Positions 42,422 through 51,195 of a stretch of DNA of 64,000 nucleotides are shown here, in pieces. Within the stretch, counting starts at the first letter, position 1. Each line of letters opens with the position of its first letter. The notes below the pieces were generated by a model. It did not search any database. It was not told the origin of the DNA and saw nothing but the letters and a program-made list of their open reading frames with translations. The position numbers and the translations under genes are program-made. Source of the stretch: Hyphomicrobiales bacterium (GTDB taxonomy: Bacteria; Pseudomonadota; Alphaproteobacteria; Rhizobiales; Beijerinckiaceae); the NCBI GenBank assembly GCA_900470095.1, contig UBZM01000036.1, forward strand, positions 124,001 to 188,000, given 5' to 3'.

Positions 42422-44254
42422 ATGCTGCTTCTGATCAGTCTCGTCGAAAGCCTGTCCTTCCTGCTGCTTGCGGCGTTGATCCTGACCATTGCGGCCCCGT
42501 TGATCGAGGGGCGGCCCTGGCTGCGCTCATGCTGCGTCGGAGTGCTGTTTTCGCTCGGCGGCCTGCTCAGCATGGCGCATCCTTTTGTGCTTCAGCCCGG
42601 CATCGCCATTGATTCCCGCAATGTCTTCGCCATTCTGGCCGGACCGGTGGGAGGGCCCCTGGCCGCCGCTGTCACTGCTGTTTCGCTTGCCGCCATGCGT
42701 TACGCCAATGGCGGAGCCGGTATGCCGACCGGGGTTGCGGGAATCGTGCTGCACGCCCTTGCCGGTGTCGCCTATGCCGCCTGGCTGGGCCGGCGCAGGC
42801 GACCGCTGGCGTTCCGCGATCTTGCGGCGCTGAGCCTGGTCGGGGCTGGCTGCCTGATCGCCTCGGTGGCCTTTATGCCGAGCTGGGTCGTCGCCGAGCG
42901 GTTTCTGCGCGAAGCGGTGCCGGCCATGATTGCGGTGAGCGCTGCGGGCACGATGCTGGTTGGCCTCGTCATCAACAATGATCGCGAGCGGCGCGAGAAC
43001 TCCTACAGGCTGCGGACATTGATTCAGCGGGCGCCGGGCACGCTCTATCAACGGATCCTTCATCCCGCGGGTGTGACGAGCTATCGGTTCGCCTCCTTCT
43101 CCATCGACAAGTCGCTTGGGATTGCCAGGGAAGAGGTCGAGCGCGACCCGGAGATCTGGCTCGGACGGATGCTGCCGGAGGATCGGGAGCGGTTCGAGCA
43201 GCTGCGGGCGGCGCCGGAGGGGGCTGCCACCCTCTGGCGTTTCGAGGCGCGCTACCGCGGCGCTGGCGGATCAATCGTCTGGCTGCGCAGCGAATCGACG
43301 CGGCGCAAGATGGCGGACGGTTCCGTCGTCTGGGACGGCATCCTGCTCGACATCACCGACGAGAAGACGCTGGAAGCGCGCCAGCAGACCCTGGAGGAAC
43401 AGCGCAAGGCAGCCTTGACCGAACTTGCCGGCGACCTCGAGGTCACCGTGGGGCACGCCTTGCGGCAGGTTGGCGCTTCGGTGCGCGACATGCACCAGGC
43501 TGCGAGCCAGATGGCCGAGAACGCCAATAGCACGGCACTGCGCGCCGTCGATGTGACGCGCCAGGCCGAGAACGCCTCCCAGCGCGTTGGCAGCGTCGCG
43601 GTCGCCGCCGAAGAGATCGATGCCTCGATCCGCGAGCTGACGCGCCAGACCTTGCATGCCGACGACACAGCACGCGAGGCAGCAAGCTATGTCCGCTCCA
43701 CGCGCCGCGATGTTGCAGGTCTCACCGAGGCGGCCGACAAGGTCAGTTCCGTGCTCGCCTTCATCGAGGACATCGCCTCCCGGACCAATCTGCTCGCACT
43801 CAATGCCACGATCGAGGCGGCGCGTGCCGGTGCGGCAGGACGAGGATTTGCCGTCGTTGCCGGGGAGGTGAAGAACCTGGCGGAACAGACGCAGAAGGCG
43901 ACGCGCGATATCGCCGATACGCTGCAGGATATCCGCTCCGCCGCCTCCACCGCTTCAGACGCGATCGCGCGGATCGAAGGCACGATGAGCGTGATCGAGC
44001 AGACCTCCAGCGCCATTGCCGAGGTCGTCGGCCGGCAGGCCGGAATCGTCTCCGGCATTGCTTCGGACGCGGTGCTTGTTGCCGGCAGCACCACTGCGGT
44101 CAGCGAAAGCGTCGGCAGCGTCGGCGGCGAGGCCCGGATGACCGGCGAGAGCGCCATTCAGGTGGTGGAAGCCGCGCGCCAGGTCAGCGAGCAGACGGTC
44201 GCGCTCGATCGCTATGTCGGAGATTTCGTCCGCAGCGTTCGCGGCAGGCTCTGA
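42422..44254 (+). CDS. Chemoreceptor-like protein with LytS-type (5TM-5TMR_LYT) sensor and PAS domain
   Basis: A 610-residue protein with five to six transmembrane segments in the first 190 residues. These look like the 5TM-5TMR_LYT sensor of LytS-type kinases (GPVGGPLAAAVTAVSLAAMRYANGGAGMPTGVAGIVLHALAG). A PAS domain follows at about 205-325 (YRGAGGSIVWLRSESTRRKMADGSVVWDGILLDITDEK). The C-terminal methyl-accepting signalling domain has the tip IASRTNLLALNATIEAARAGAAGRGFAVVAGEVKNLAEQ. There is no HAMP domain. It may signal to CheA or to another pathway. Confidence 0.88.
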   Translation: MLLLISLVESLSFLLLAALILTIAAPLIEGRPWLRSCCVGVLFSLGGLLSMAHPFVLQPGIAIDSRNVFAILAGPVGGPLAAAVTAVSLAAMRYANGGAGMPTGVAGIVLHALAGVAYAAWLGRRRRPLAFRDLAALSLVGAGCLIASVAFMPSWVVAERFLREAVPAMIAVSAAGTMLVGLVINNDRERRENSYRLRTLIQRAPGTLYQRILHPAGVTSYRFASFSIDKSLGIAREEVERDPEIWLGRMLPEDRERFEQLRAAPEGAATLWRFEARYRGAGGSIVWLRSESTRRKMADGSVVWDGILLDITDEKTLEARQQTLEEQRKAALTELAGDLEVTVGHALRQVGASVRDMHQAASQMAENANSTALRAVDVTRQAENASQRVGSVAVAAEEIDASIRELTRQTLHADDTAREAASYVRSTRRDVAGLTEAADKVSSVLAFIEDIASRTNLLALNATIEAARAGAAGRGFAVVAGEVKNLAEQTQKATRDIADTLQDIRSAASTASDAIARIEGTMSVIEQTSSAIAEVVGRQAGIVSGIASDAVLVAGSTTAVSESVGSVGGEARMTGESAIQVVEAARQVSEQTVALDRYVGDFVRSVRGRL

Positions 44255-44383
44255 AGGCAGCGACCGTCCTTCATTCTTGCGTCATCGTCATCAGGCCTGA
44301 TCCGCAATCGCGCCTTGTGGAGCGGCTGCCGGCTGACCTAATGTCGGTACCCTTCAGGAAACGCTCACAAAAAGAACAGTCGC

Positions 44384-46669
44384 ATGAACGATAGCCCGCC
44401 GATCAAACGCGCCCGCCCGACCTTCACCGATCAGGAGGCGTTGCTGTTCCACTCGCAGGGGCGGCCGGGCAAGCTCGAGATCGTGCCGACCAAGCCGATG
44501 GCGACGCAGCGAGACCTCTCGCTGGCCTATTCGCCAGGCGTTGCGGTGCCGGTGCTGGCGATCGCGGAAGATCCGTCGCGGGCCTATGACTACACCACGC
44601 GTTCGAACCTGGTGGCGGTGATCACGAACGGAACGGCGATTCTCGGTCTGGGCAATCTCGGCGCGCTCGCCTCCAAGCCGGTGATGGAAGGCAAGTCGGT
44701 GCTGTTCAAGCGCTTCGCCGACGTCGATTCGATCGATCTCGAGGTCGACACCGAAGATGCCGACGCCTTCATCAATGCGGTGCGCTATCTCGGACCGTCT
44801 TTCGGCGGCATCAATCTCGAGGACATCAAGGCGCCGGAATGCTTCATCATCGAAGAGCGCCTGCGCGAATTGATGGATATTCCGGTCTTTCACGACGACC
44901 AGCACGGCACTGCGATCATCGCTGCCGCCGGCCTGATCAACGCGCTCGATCTGACTGGCCGCGACGTCAAGACGACCAGGCTCGTCGTCAATGGCGCGGG
45001 CGCTGCCGCCATCGCCTGCACTGAGTTGCTCAAGGCGATGGGCTTCAAGCCCGACAACGTCATCCTCTGCGACACCAAGGGCGTGATCTATCAGGGCCGC
45101 ACCGAGGGCATGAATCAGTGGAAGTCGGCGCATGCCGCCGTCACCGACCGGCGCACCCTCGCACAGGCGATGGAGGGCGCCGACGCCTTCTTCGGCCTCA
45201 GCCAGAAGGGCGCGGTGACGTCGGACATGGTTCGCTCCATGGCTCCGAACCCGATCATCTTCGCGATGGCCAATCCCGACCCGGAGATCACGCCGGAAGA
45301 GGTCGCAGCGGTACGTGACGACGCCATCATGGCGACAGGTCGCTCGGATTATCCGAACCAGGTCAACAACGTCCTCGGCTTCCCCTTCATCTTCCGTGGC
45401 GCGCTCGATGTCCGCGCCACCACGATCAACATGGAGATGAAGATCGCCGCCGCCGAGGCTCTTGCCTCGCTGGCACGCGAGGATGTGCCGGACGAGGTGG
45501 CCGCCGCCTATCAGGGGGCGCGTCCGCGCTACGGCAAGGACTATATCATTCCTGTCCCGTTCGACCCGCGTCTGATCCATGTCGTGCCGATGGCGGTCGC
45601 CAAGGCGGCGATGGAAACGGGCGTTGCCGGCAAACCGATCGTCGATACCGGGGCCTACAAGGCGCAGCTCTCGGCCCGGCGCGATCCCGTCGCCGGCACG
45701 CTGAACCGCATCTTCGAGCGGGTTCGCCGCTACCCCAAGCGCGTCGTCTTCGCCGAGGGCGAGGAGGAGCAGGTCATTCGCGCCGCCACCTCCTTCGTCA
45801 ATCAAGGACTGGGGCACGCCATTCTGGTCGGCCGCGAGGACCGGATCAGCGAAACCGCGACCTTTCTCGGCGTCGATCTTGAAGCCAAGGGCATCGAGAT
45901 CCAGAACGCGCGGCTCTCGCATCGAAACACCGCCTATGCCCAGTATGTCTATGAGCGCCTGCAGCGGCACGGCTACCTGTTCCGCGACTGCCAGCGCCTG
46001 ATCAACCAGGACCGCAACCATTTCGCCGCTGCGATGGTGGCGCTCGGCGATGCCGATGCGATGGTGACGGGCGTCACCCGCAATTACTCGATCGCCCTGG
46101 AGGAGGTCCGGCGTGTCATTGACGACAAGCCGGGGCATCGGCTGATCGGCGTCTCGGTCGTGATCTCTCGCGGCCGCACGGTGCTTGTCGCCGATACGGC
46201 GATCACGGAGATGCCTTCGGCGCAGGAACTGTCCGAAATCGCCATCGAGGCAGCTGGTGTCGCACGTCGTCTCGGCTACGAGCCGAAGGTCGCAATGCTC
46301 GCCTTCTCGACCTTCGGCCATCCGGCGGGCGAGCGCTCCGAGAAGGTGCGCGAGGCGGTCAAGATCCTCGATGGGCAGCGCGTCGATTTCGAATATGACG
46401 GCGAGATGGCGGCCGATGTCGCGCTCAATCGCGACGTGATGAGCCAGTACCCGTTCTGTCGCCTGACAGCACCGGCCAATGTGCTTGTCATGCCGGCGTT
46501 TCACTCGGCGTCGATCTCGACCAAGATGCTGCAGGAACTCGGGGGCTCAACCGTGATCGGTCCCCTGATCGTCGGTCTCGACAAGCCGGTGCAGATCGTG
46601 CCGCTCGGTGCCAAGGATTCCGACATCGTCAACATGGCGGCGCTCGCCGCCTTCAATATCGGCGGCTGA
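44384..46669 (+). CDS. maeB: NADP-dependent malic enzyme with phosphotransacetylase-like domain
   Basis: A 761-residue enzyme that oxidatively decarboxylates malate to pyruvate. The malic N-domain has LAYSPGVAVP and FHDDQHGTAII; the NAD-binding domain has VVNGAGAAAIAC. The C-terminal third (from about residue 430, RVVFAEGEEEQVIRAA) resembles phosphotransacetylase and in MaeB homologues is regulatory, not catalytic. The length matches the rhizobial Tme/MaeB group. Confidence 0.97.
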   Translation: MNDSPPIKRARPTFTDQEALLFHSQGRPGKLEIVPTKPMATQRDLSLAYSPGVAVPVLAIAEDPSRAYDYTTRSNLVAVITNGTAILGLGNLGALASKPVMEGKSVLFKRFADVDSIDLEVDTEDADAFINAVRYLGPSFGGINLEDIKAPECFIIEERLRELMDIPVFHDDQHGTAIIAAAGLINALDLTGRDVKTTRLVVNGAGAAAIACTELLKAMGFKPDNVILCDTKGVIYQGRTEGMNQWKSAHAAVTDRRTLAQAMEGADAFFGLSQKGAVTSDMVRSMAPNPIIFAMANPDPEITPEEVAAVRDDAIMATGRSDYPNQVNNVLGFPFIFRGALDVRATTINMEMKIAAAEALASLAREDVPDEVAAAYQGARPRYGKDYIIPVPFDPRLIHVVPMAVAKAAMETGVAGKPIVDTGAYKAQLSARRDPVAGTLNRIFERVRRYPKRVVFAEGEEEQVIRAATSFVNQGLGHAILVGREDRISETATFLGVDLEAKGIEIQNARLSHRNTAYAQYVYERLQRHGYLFRDCQRLINQDRNHFAAAMVALGDADAMVTGVTRNYSIALEEVRRVIDDKPGHRLIGVSVVISRGRTVLVADTAITEMPSAQELSEIAIEAAGVARRLGYEPKVAMLAFSTFGHPAGERSEKVREAVKILDGQRVDFEYDGEMAADVALNRDVMSQYPFCRLTAPANVLVMPAFHSASISTKMLQELGGSTVIGPLIVGLDKPVQIVPLGAKDSDIVNMAALAAFNIGG

Positions 46670-46699
46670 ACGCGCTGGTCGTCATTGCTATGGGATCAA

Positions 46700-46732
46700 G
46701 GTGATCCAGCGCCTCCCCGGTGCTGGATCACC
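46700..46732 (+). terminator. Hairpin downstream of maeB
   Basis: A perfect 11-bp stem (GGTGATCCAGC/GCTGGATCACC) with an 11-base loop starts 31 bases after the maeB stop. Only a weak T-rich stretch (GGGTTCTT) follows, so it is a likely but not classical terminator. Confidence 0.5.
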
Positions 46733-46857
46733 GGGTTCTTCGCGATAACGGGCCAGGTATTCAGGACGCCATCTTCCTGCGGGTCTCGGGCGTCTTCCTG
46801 GCCGGGGCCGAGCATTCGGCCGACGGGCGTGGGCGAGACGGTCGTAATCTGTATGCT

Positions 46858-47022
46858 CCGGCCCGAACCGTTCTTGTTGCCGCTGCTCTCCTTGTCGACG
46901 ATGGCCCAGGCGCCTCGTTCGGCCTCCTCATGCGGGACGCCGGGAGCCTCGCCGCTCTCCTCGATATGACGGGCTTTGCGCCCTTGCTTGTCGGTGCAGG
47001 CGGATTTGTTGCCGTGCGGCTT
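46858..47022 (-). pseudogene. Degraded small ORF similar to 'plasmid stabilization' KSxYTDKQ-type proteins
   Basis: Within a minus-strand frame, about 55 residues (KPHGNKSACTDKQGRK, then ARHIEESGE, GVPHEEAERGAW and KESSGNKNGSGR) resemble a small basic family (KSKYTDKQKRKAEHIEEGYE...EEAERRAWATVNKE) often named plasmid stabilization protein. Conserved residues are changed (YTDK to CTDK, RAWA to GAWA), no start codon lies at the proper place, and the C-terminal tail is unrelated. It looks like a relic; homology is from recall. Confidence 0.5.
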
Positions 47023-47234
47023 GGCTCCCTCCCGGTTCTGGGTTCTCAGTCGGGCAACGCACTGCTCCAGCTCAGATTTCAGCCAGGCGCCGGCGCAGGT
47101 CGAAGGCTGGGCCAGTCCTGAAATTGCCATGGAGCGGGCGGAATCTGCGCCCTCGGGCCTTCTTCTGCTCAACCCAACTTGGAACGGGATTCGTCCGTCG
47201 ATGCCGGATGAGTTCGCTCGACCGGGAGGACGTG

Positions 47235-48296
47235 ATGCGCGAACCCGATATGCAAAAACTCGATGCCCTGATCGGCAATCTCGTTGGCGATGTCGGCGCC
47301 TCCGTTTCGGGCGCCCTTGTTGTGCTCGGGGACAGGCTGGGCCTCTTCAAGGCGATGGCCGATGGAGAGCCCGTCAGCCCGCAGATGCTCGCGCAAAGGA
47401 CCGGCTTGAAGGAACGCTATTTGCGGGAGTGGCTGTCGGCGCAGGCGGCCGCCGGCTATGTGACCTATGACGAGGGCGAGGACCGCTTCAGCCTGACGCC
47501 CGAACAGGCGATGGTCTTCGCCGAGGACGACAGTCCCGCCTTTTTCGCGGGCGCCTTCGAAATCGTCCAGTCGATGTGGATCGACGAACCCAAGGTCGCG
47601 GAAGCGTTCCGGACCGGCAAGGGTTTAGGCTGGCATGAGCACAGCAATTGCCTGTTTCGCGGCACCGAGCGCTTCTTCCGGCCCGGGTATAACAGCCATC
47701 TCGTGGCAGACTGGCTTCCGGCGCTGGACGGTGTGCAGGAGCGCCTGGAGGAGGGCGCCGTCGTTGCCGATGTCGGCTGCGGCCATGGCGCCTCGACCAT
47801 TCTGATGGCCCTGGCCTACCCCAAGTCCTCCTTCACGGGCTTCGATTATCACGGGCCTTCGATAGAACGCGCACGCGCCGCGGCGGAGGAGGCCGGTGTC
47901 GCCGCGCGCGTGTCCTTCGCACAGGCCAGCGCGAAGGACTTTCCGGGGCGGTCCTGGGATCTCGTCGCCATGTTCGATTGTCTGCACGACATGGGCGACC
48001 CGGTCGGCGCAGGCAGGCACGTCAAAGAGACCTTGGGCCCGAACGGCACCTGGATGATCGTCGAGCCCTTCGCGCATGATCGCTTGAAGGACAATCTCAA
48101 CCCGGTCGGCCGGATCTACTATGGCGCCTCGACCTTGATCTGCACGCCGGCCTCGCTGTCCCAGGAGGTCGGCCTCGGGCTTGGCGCCCAGGCCGGCGAG
48201 CTGCGACTTCGCAAGGTTGTGCTCGACGCCGGATTCTCGCATTTCCGCCGTGCGACCGAGACGCCGTTCAACATGGTCTTCGAAGTTCGGGCCTGA
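47235..48296 (+). CDS. Class I SAM-dependent methyltransferase with winged-helix N-terminus
   Basis: A 353-residue protein. The N-terminal part (about 10-95; LGLFKAMADGEPVSPQMLAQRTGLKERYLREWLSAQAAAGYV) is a winged-helix dimerisation domain as in Rv2258c-like and O-methyltransferase families. The C-terminal Rossmann-type domain carries SAM motif I VVADVGCGHGAST (about 180-192) and the motif around DLVAMFDCLHDMG. The start is ATG 47235 with GGGAGGA upstream. The substrate is unknown. Confidence 0.9.
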   Translation: MREPDMQKLDALIGNLVGDVGASVSGALVVLGDRLGLFKAMADGEPVSPQMLAQRTGLKERYLREWLSAQAAAGYVTYDEGEDRFSLTPEQAMVFAEDDSPAFFAGAFEIVQSMWIDEPKVAEAFRTGKGLGWHEHSNCLFRGTERFFRPGYNSHLVADWLPALDGVQERLEEGAVVADVGCGHGASTILMALAYPKSSFTGFDYHGPSIERARAAAEEAGVAARVSFAQASAKDFPGRSWDLVAMFDCLHDMGDPVGAGRHVKETLGPNGTWMIVEPFAHDRLKDNLNPVGRIYYGASTLICTPASLSQEVGLGLGAQAGELRLRKVVLDAGFSHFRRATETPFNMVFEVRA

Positions 48297-48313
48297 AAGC
48301 GGCGACCGATGTT

Positions 48314-48523
48314 TCAGCCGGCGGCCGTTGCCGCGTCATAGGCATCCTGCAGCATCAGGCGACAGGCCTCCGCCTGGTCCCGCGCTGAGGGGAGGGTGAT
48401 GTACTGGGTGATTTCGGCAAGGTCGCGGAGCGCAACGTCGACGGCCGTCAGAAGGTCGATATCCAGCGGTTCCGGGAGGGTGAGCGGCTGTACGGGTAAG
48501 CGGAACTGGAGGATCTGGCCCAT
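48314..48523 (-). CDS. Small hypothetical protein
   Basis: A 69-residue acidic protein (PLTLPEPLDIDLLTAVDVALRDLAEITQYI then DQAEACRLMLQDAYDAA), predicted mostly helical. I do not recognise a family. It ends 17 bases from the convergent methyltransferase gene. The amino-acid make-up looks protein-like, but no strong ribosome binding site precedes the ATG. A dyad lies 10 bases upstream. Confidence 0.5.
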   Translation of the reverse strand: MGQILQFRLPVQPLTLPEPLDIDLLTAVDVALRDLAEITQYITLPSARDQAEACRLMLQDAYDAATAAG

Positions 48524-48928
48524 TGGGAACTCTAACTGACGGCGAATCGTGCCGTCAGTTTCGTTCCGCAGGGTCAGTAAGACGTTAACGCCGAAGCGGA
48601 ATGTGACGGGAATATCTTTCTGACCGGCAGCGCCGCTGGGTGCGCCCCCTCCAGTTCAACTATTTGCAAGGATGCTGAAGTATCCAGGCCCCGCGCTGGA
48701 CTAGTCGAAGAAGCCGCAGTCGCGCCGAAATGCTCCCCGGGAAATGATCCCGCGCACTCTGCTTAAAACGTTCTTTACAGATTTTGGTGATTTGATGGGA
48801 AATGCACGGTTCCTCCGTGCAGCCTGTCCGCCAGCCCTTGTCTGCAAGGGCTCCCTCTTCTTGGTCGCAACCACGCGCGAGCGTGTCGCGTTGATAACAA
48901 AAAAGATCATGCGTCGGGGCGCAGTTCG
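48524..48928. other. 405-base region upstream of the chemoreceptor gene
   Basis: It contains a 10-bp-arm dyad at 48534-48560 (AACTGACGGC/GCCGTCAGTT). Two hairpins lie close together at 48804-48820 (6-bp stem) and 48833-48852 (AGCCCTTG/CAAGGGCT). A 62-codon frame (48744-48932) ends by overlapping the chemoreceptor start codon (ATGA) but resembles no known protein. Promoter and 5' leader function is likely. Confidence 0.5.
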
Positions 48929-51091
48929 ATGAAGTCCATCCGTATCAAGATCCTGACCATGCTGGTCATTGTTGCAGCGGCCGCGGTCATTTCGGCAGTG
49001 CTGAGTTTCTACGCACTCTCCAAGGCGGATAGTCTGAACGAACGCGCAAGCAACCAGGGCGATATCGCCCTGCTGACCGAGCGGCTCAACGGGCATGTCA
49101 CCGGTGTCGTGATGGAGTCGCGCGGCATTTACATGGCCAAGAACGCGCAGGAAATCGAGCAATACGGCAAGGGGCTGGAGGATCGCTTCCCGCAGATGCG
49201 GCAGCTCGTCGGACAGCTGAAGAAGCTCTCACCGGCCAGCGAACAGGAGCGCGTCTCCCAGATCGAGAAGGCGGTTGCGGATTTCATTACCTATCGGACT
49301 GAAACCGTTCGGGTCGGACGGCAGGTTTCGGCTGCTGCGGCCAATGCCCAGGGCAATACCGATGTGAACCGGGCGAACCGGAAGGCCGTGAACGATCTCC
49401 TGGTCGCATTCAGCAAGCGCAACGAGGATGTCGGAAACGCGCTCGGCGACGAGGCGGCAGCCTTCACGAAGCAGGCCAGGCTGGTTCTGCCACTGGTGCT
49501 GCTGGTGACCCTGCTGGGCGCGCTCGCTGCGGCACTGATCTTCGCGCAGCGCTCGATCACCTCGCCGATCCTCGCCCTCAGCGCCGTCATGGAGCGCCTG
49601 ACTGCCGGCGATACCAAAATCGAAGTCCCGCATGTCGCCCGTCAGGATGAGATCGGGACCATGGCCCGCGCCGTCTCGGTGCTGCGAGAGAGCACCGAGC
49701 AGGTCGCCGCGCTGCAGGCGGAAGAGCGCGCAAGTGCGGAGCGTCGCCTGCGTCAGGCCGAGTCGATGGCCTCGGTGGTGTCGGATGTCGGTGAGGTCGT
49801 TGCGGCCGCTGCGTCCGGTGACTTCTCGGCGCGGCTCGCCATTGATGGCGCCGACGAACAGATGCAGAAGCTGATCAGCGGCATCAACGAGATCAATGCG
49901 GTGGTCGACACCGCCACGACCGAGTTCGCGAAGGTGTTGCAGGCTGTTGCCTCCGGTGACCTGACGAACCGGGTCGATACCATCTATCGCGGTCGCTTCG
50001 CCGATCTGAAGGGCGCGATCAACGAGACGGTCGATCGCCTGTCCTCGACCGTACGCACAATCCAGGTGACCGCCGGGGATGTCGGTCTGGCGTCGCGCGA
50101 GATCAACACGGGCGCCGACGACCTGTCGAAGCGCACTGAGGAGCAGGCGTCCTCGCTCGAGGAGACCGCCGCGACGACGGAGGAGCTTGCTGCTTCGGTC
50201 AAGGCTTCGGCTCAATCTTCGAAACAGGCCGCGACGATTGCCGAGGACGCGATGCGCGCTGCGCAGTCGGGCGGAGAGATCGCCGGCCGGGCTGTCGAAG
50301 CGATGGCGCGCATCGAAAGCGCCTCGAAGAAGATCTCCGACATTATCCGCGTGATCGACGATATCGCCTTCCAGACCAATCTGCTCGCGCTCAACGCGGC
50401 AGTCGAGGCCGCGCGCGCCGGCGATGCCGGCAAGGGGTTTGCGGTCGTTGCGTCGGAGGTGCGTACCCTGGCACAGCGCTCGGGCGCCGCCGCCAAGGAC
50501 ATCTCGGGGCTGATCTCCTCCTCGAATGCAGAGGTTACCGAGGGCGTCGAGCTTGTTCGTCAGGCCGGTGCGGCCCTGACCGAAATCCTCGATGCATCGC
50601 AGAAGGTCGCGGCCACCATCGCCGAGATCTCGACAGCGTCCGGCGAACAGGCCAATGGCATCGACGAGATGAGCCAGGCTGTTGCGCATCTCGATGAAAT
50701 GACCCAGCAGAACGCGGCTTTGGCCGAGCAAAGTGCTGCCTCCGCCGCGTCGTTGACGTCGCGGATCGGCCAGCTCAACGACCTGGTCGCGGCCTTCCGG
50801 ACCGGGCCGGAGCAGGCAGGGCAGATGACGGCCCCGATCGCGACAGCGGCCGTCACCAAGATGGCGCCCCGCCCTGCGCGTCTTGCGACCAAGGCAGCGT
50901 CTTACGCGCCGCCCGCGCTGCGCGCTTCCGATATCGAGGCGATCGATGCGGGAGGTCCCGAGCCCGAGCGCCTGCGCCAGCTTGCCGAAGCCGCCTTCGC
51001 GCAGACCAAAGCTGCGCCGAAGCGTCCCGTCATGCCGGCCAAGAAGGTCGTCAACGGTCGCGCGTCGGACGCGGGCTGGGAAGAGTTCTGA
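48929..51091 (+). CDS. Methyl-accepting chemotaxis protein
   Basis: A 720-residue chemoreceptor. TM1 is at about 8-30, a four-helix-bundle periplasmic sensor follows (about 31-180), and TM2 is at about 184-205. A HAMP domain (RSITSPILALSAVMERLTAGD) precedes two further HAMP-like repeats (DVGEVVAAAASGDFSARL; KVLQAVASGDLTNRV). The signalling hairpin tip is IDDIAFQTNLLALNAAVEAARAGDAGKGFAVVASEVRTLAQRS. The C-terminus ends GWEEF, similar to the CheR/CheB-docking pentapeptide (NWETF) of high-abundance receptors. Confidence 0.96.
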   Translation: MKSIRIKILTMLVIVAAAAVISAVLSFYALSKADSLNERASNQGDIALLTERLNGHVTGVVMESRGIYMAKNAQEIEQYGKGLEDRFPQMRQLVGQLKKLSPASEQERVSQIEKAVADFITYRTETVRVGRQVSAAAANAQGNTDVNRANRKAVNDLLVAFSKRNEDVGNALGDEAAAFTKQARLVLPLVLLVTLLGALAAALIFAQRSITSPILALSAVMERLTAGDTKIEVPHVARQDEIGTMARAVSVLRESTEQVAALQAEERASAERRLRQAESMASVVSDVGEVVAAAASGDFSARLAIDGADEQMQKLISGINEINAVVDTATTEFAKVLQAVASGDLTNRVDTIYRGRFADLKGAINETVDRLSSTVRTIQVTAGDVGLASREINTGADDLSKRTEEQASSLEETAATTEELAASVKASAQSSKQAATIAEDAMRAAQSGGEIAGRAVEAMARIESASKKISDIIRVIDDIAFQTNLLALNAAVEAARAGDAGKGFAVVASEVRTLAQRSGAAAKDISGLISSSNAEVTEGVELVRQAGAALTEILDASQKVAATIAEISTASGEQANGIDEMSQAVAHLDEMTQQNAALAEQSAASAASLTSRIGQLNDLVAAFRTGPEQAGQMTAPIATAAVTKMAPRPARLATKAASYAPPALRASDIEAIDAGGPEPERLRQLAEAAFAQTKAAPKRPVMPAKKVVNGRASDAGWEEF

Positions 51092-51126
51092 GCCCGCCGC
51101 TCGGAGGCACGCGTCGCGTCAAACAG

Positions 51127-51158
51127 AAAGGCCACCGGGTTCGCCCCGGTGGCCTTTT
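51127..51158. terminator. Bidirectional rho-independent terminator
   Basis: A 13-bp stem (AAAGGCCACCGGG/CCCGGTGGCCTTT) with a 5-base loop is flanked by an A-run left and T-run right. It lies between the convergent chemoreceptor and M29 peptidase genes and can serve both. Confidence 0.88.
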
Positions 51159-51195
51159 CGTATCAGCGGAGAGACGTGGCCTGGTGCGAGGCCGC

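Larger units (their letters stand above)
46670..47234. other. 565-base stretch without an intact gene
   Basis: It holds a hairpin after maeB, a degraded small ORF on the minus strand, and the leader of the methyltransferase gene. Plus-strand frames here are Pro/Ser/Arg-rich and resemble no family. Confidence 0.6.

Noticed and set aside
44354..46504. 716-codon open frame on the minus strand
   Set aside because: It mirrors the NADP-malic enzyme gene; its translation is His/Asp/Arg-rich without family motifs, an antisense effect of high-GC codon use.
46976..47470. 164-codon plus-strand frame overlapping the methyltransferase start
   Set aside because: The methyltransferase has a strong ribosome binding site and conserved domains; this frame is Arg/Gly-rich without similarity.
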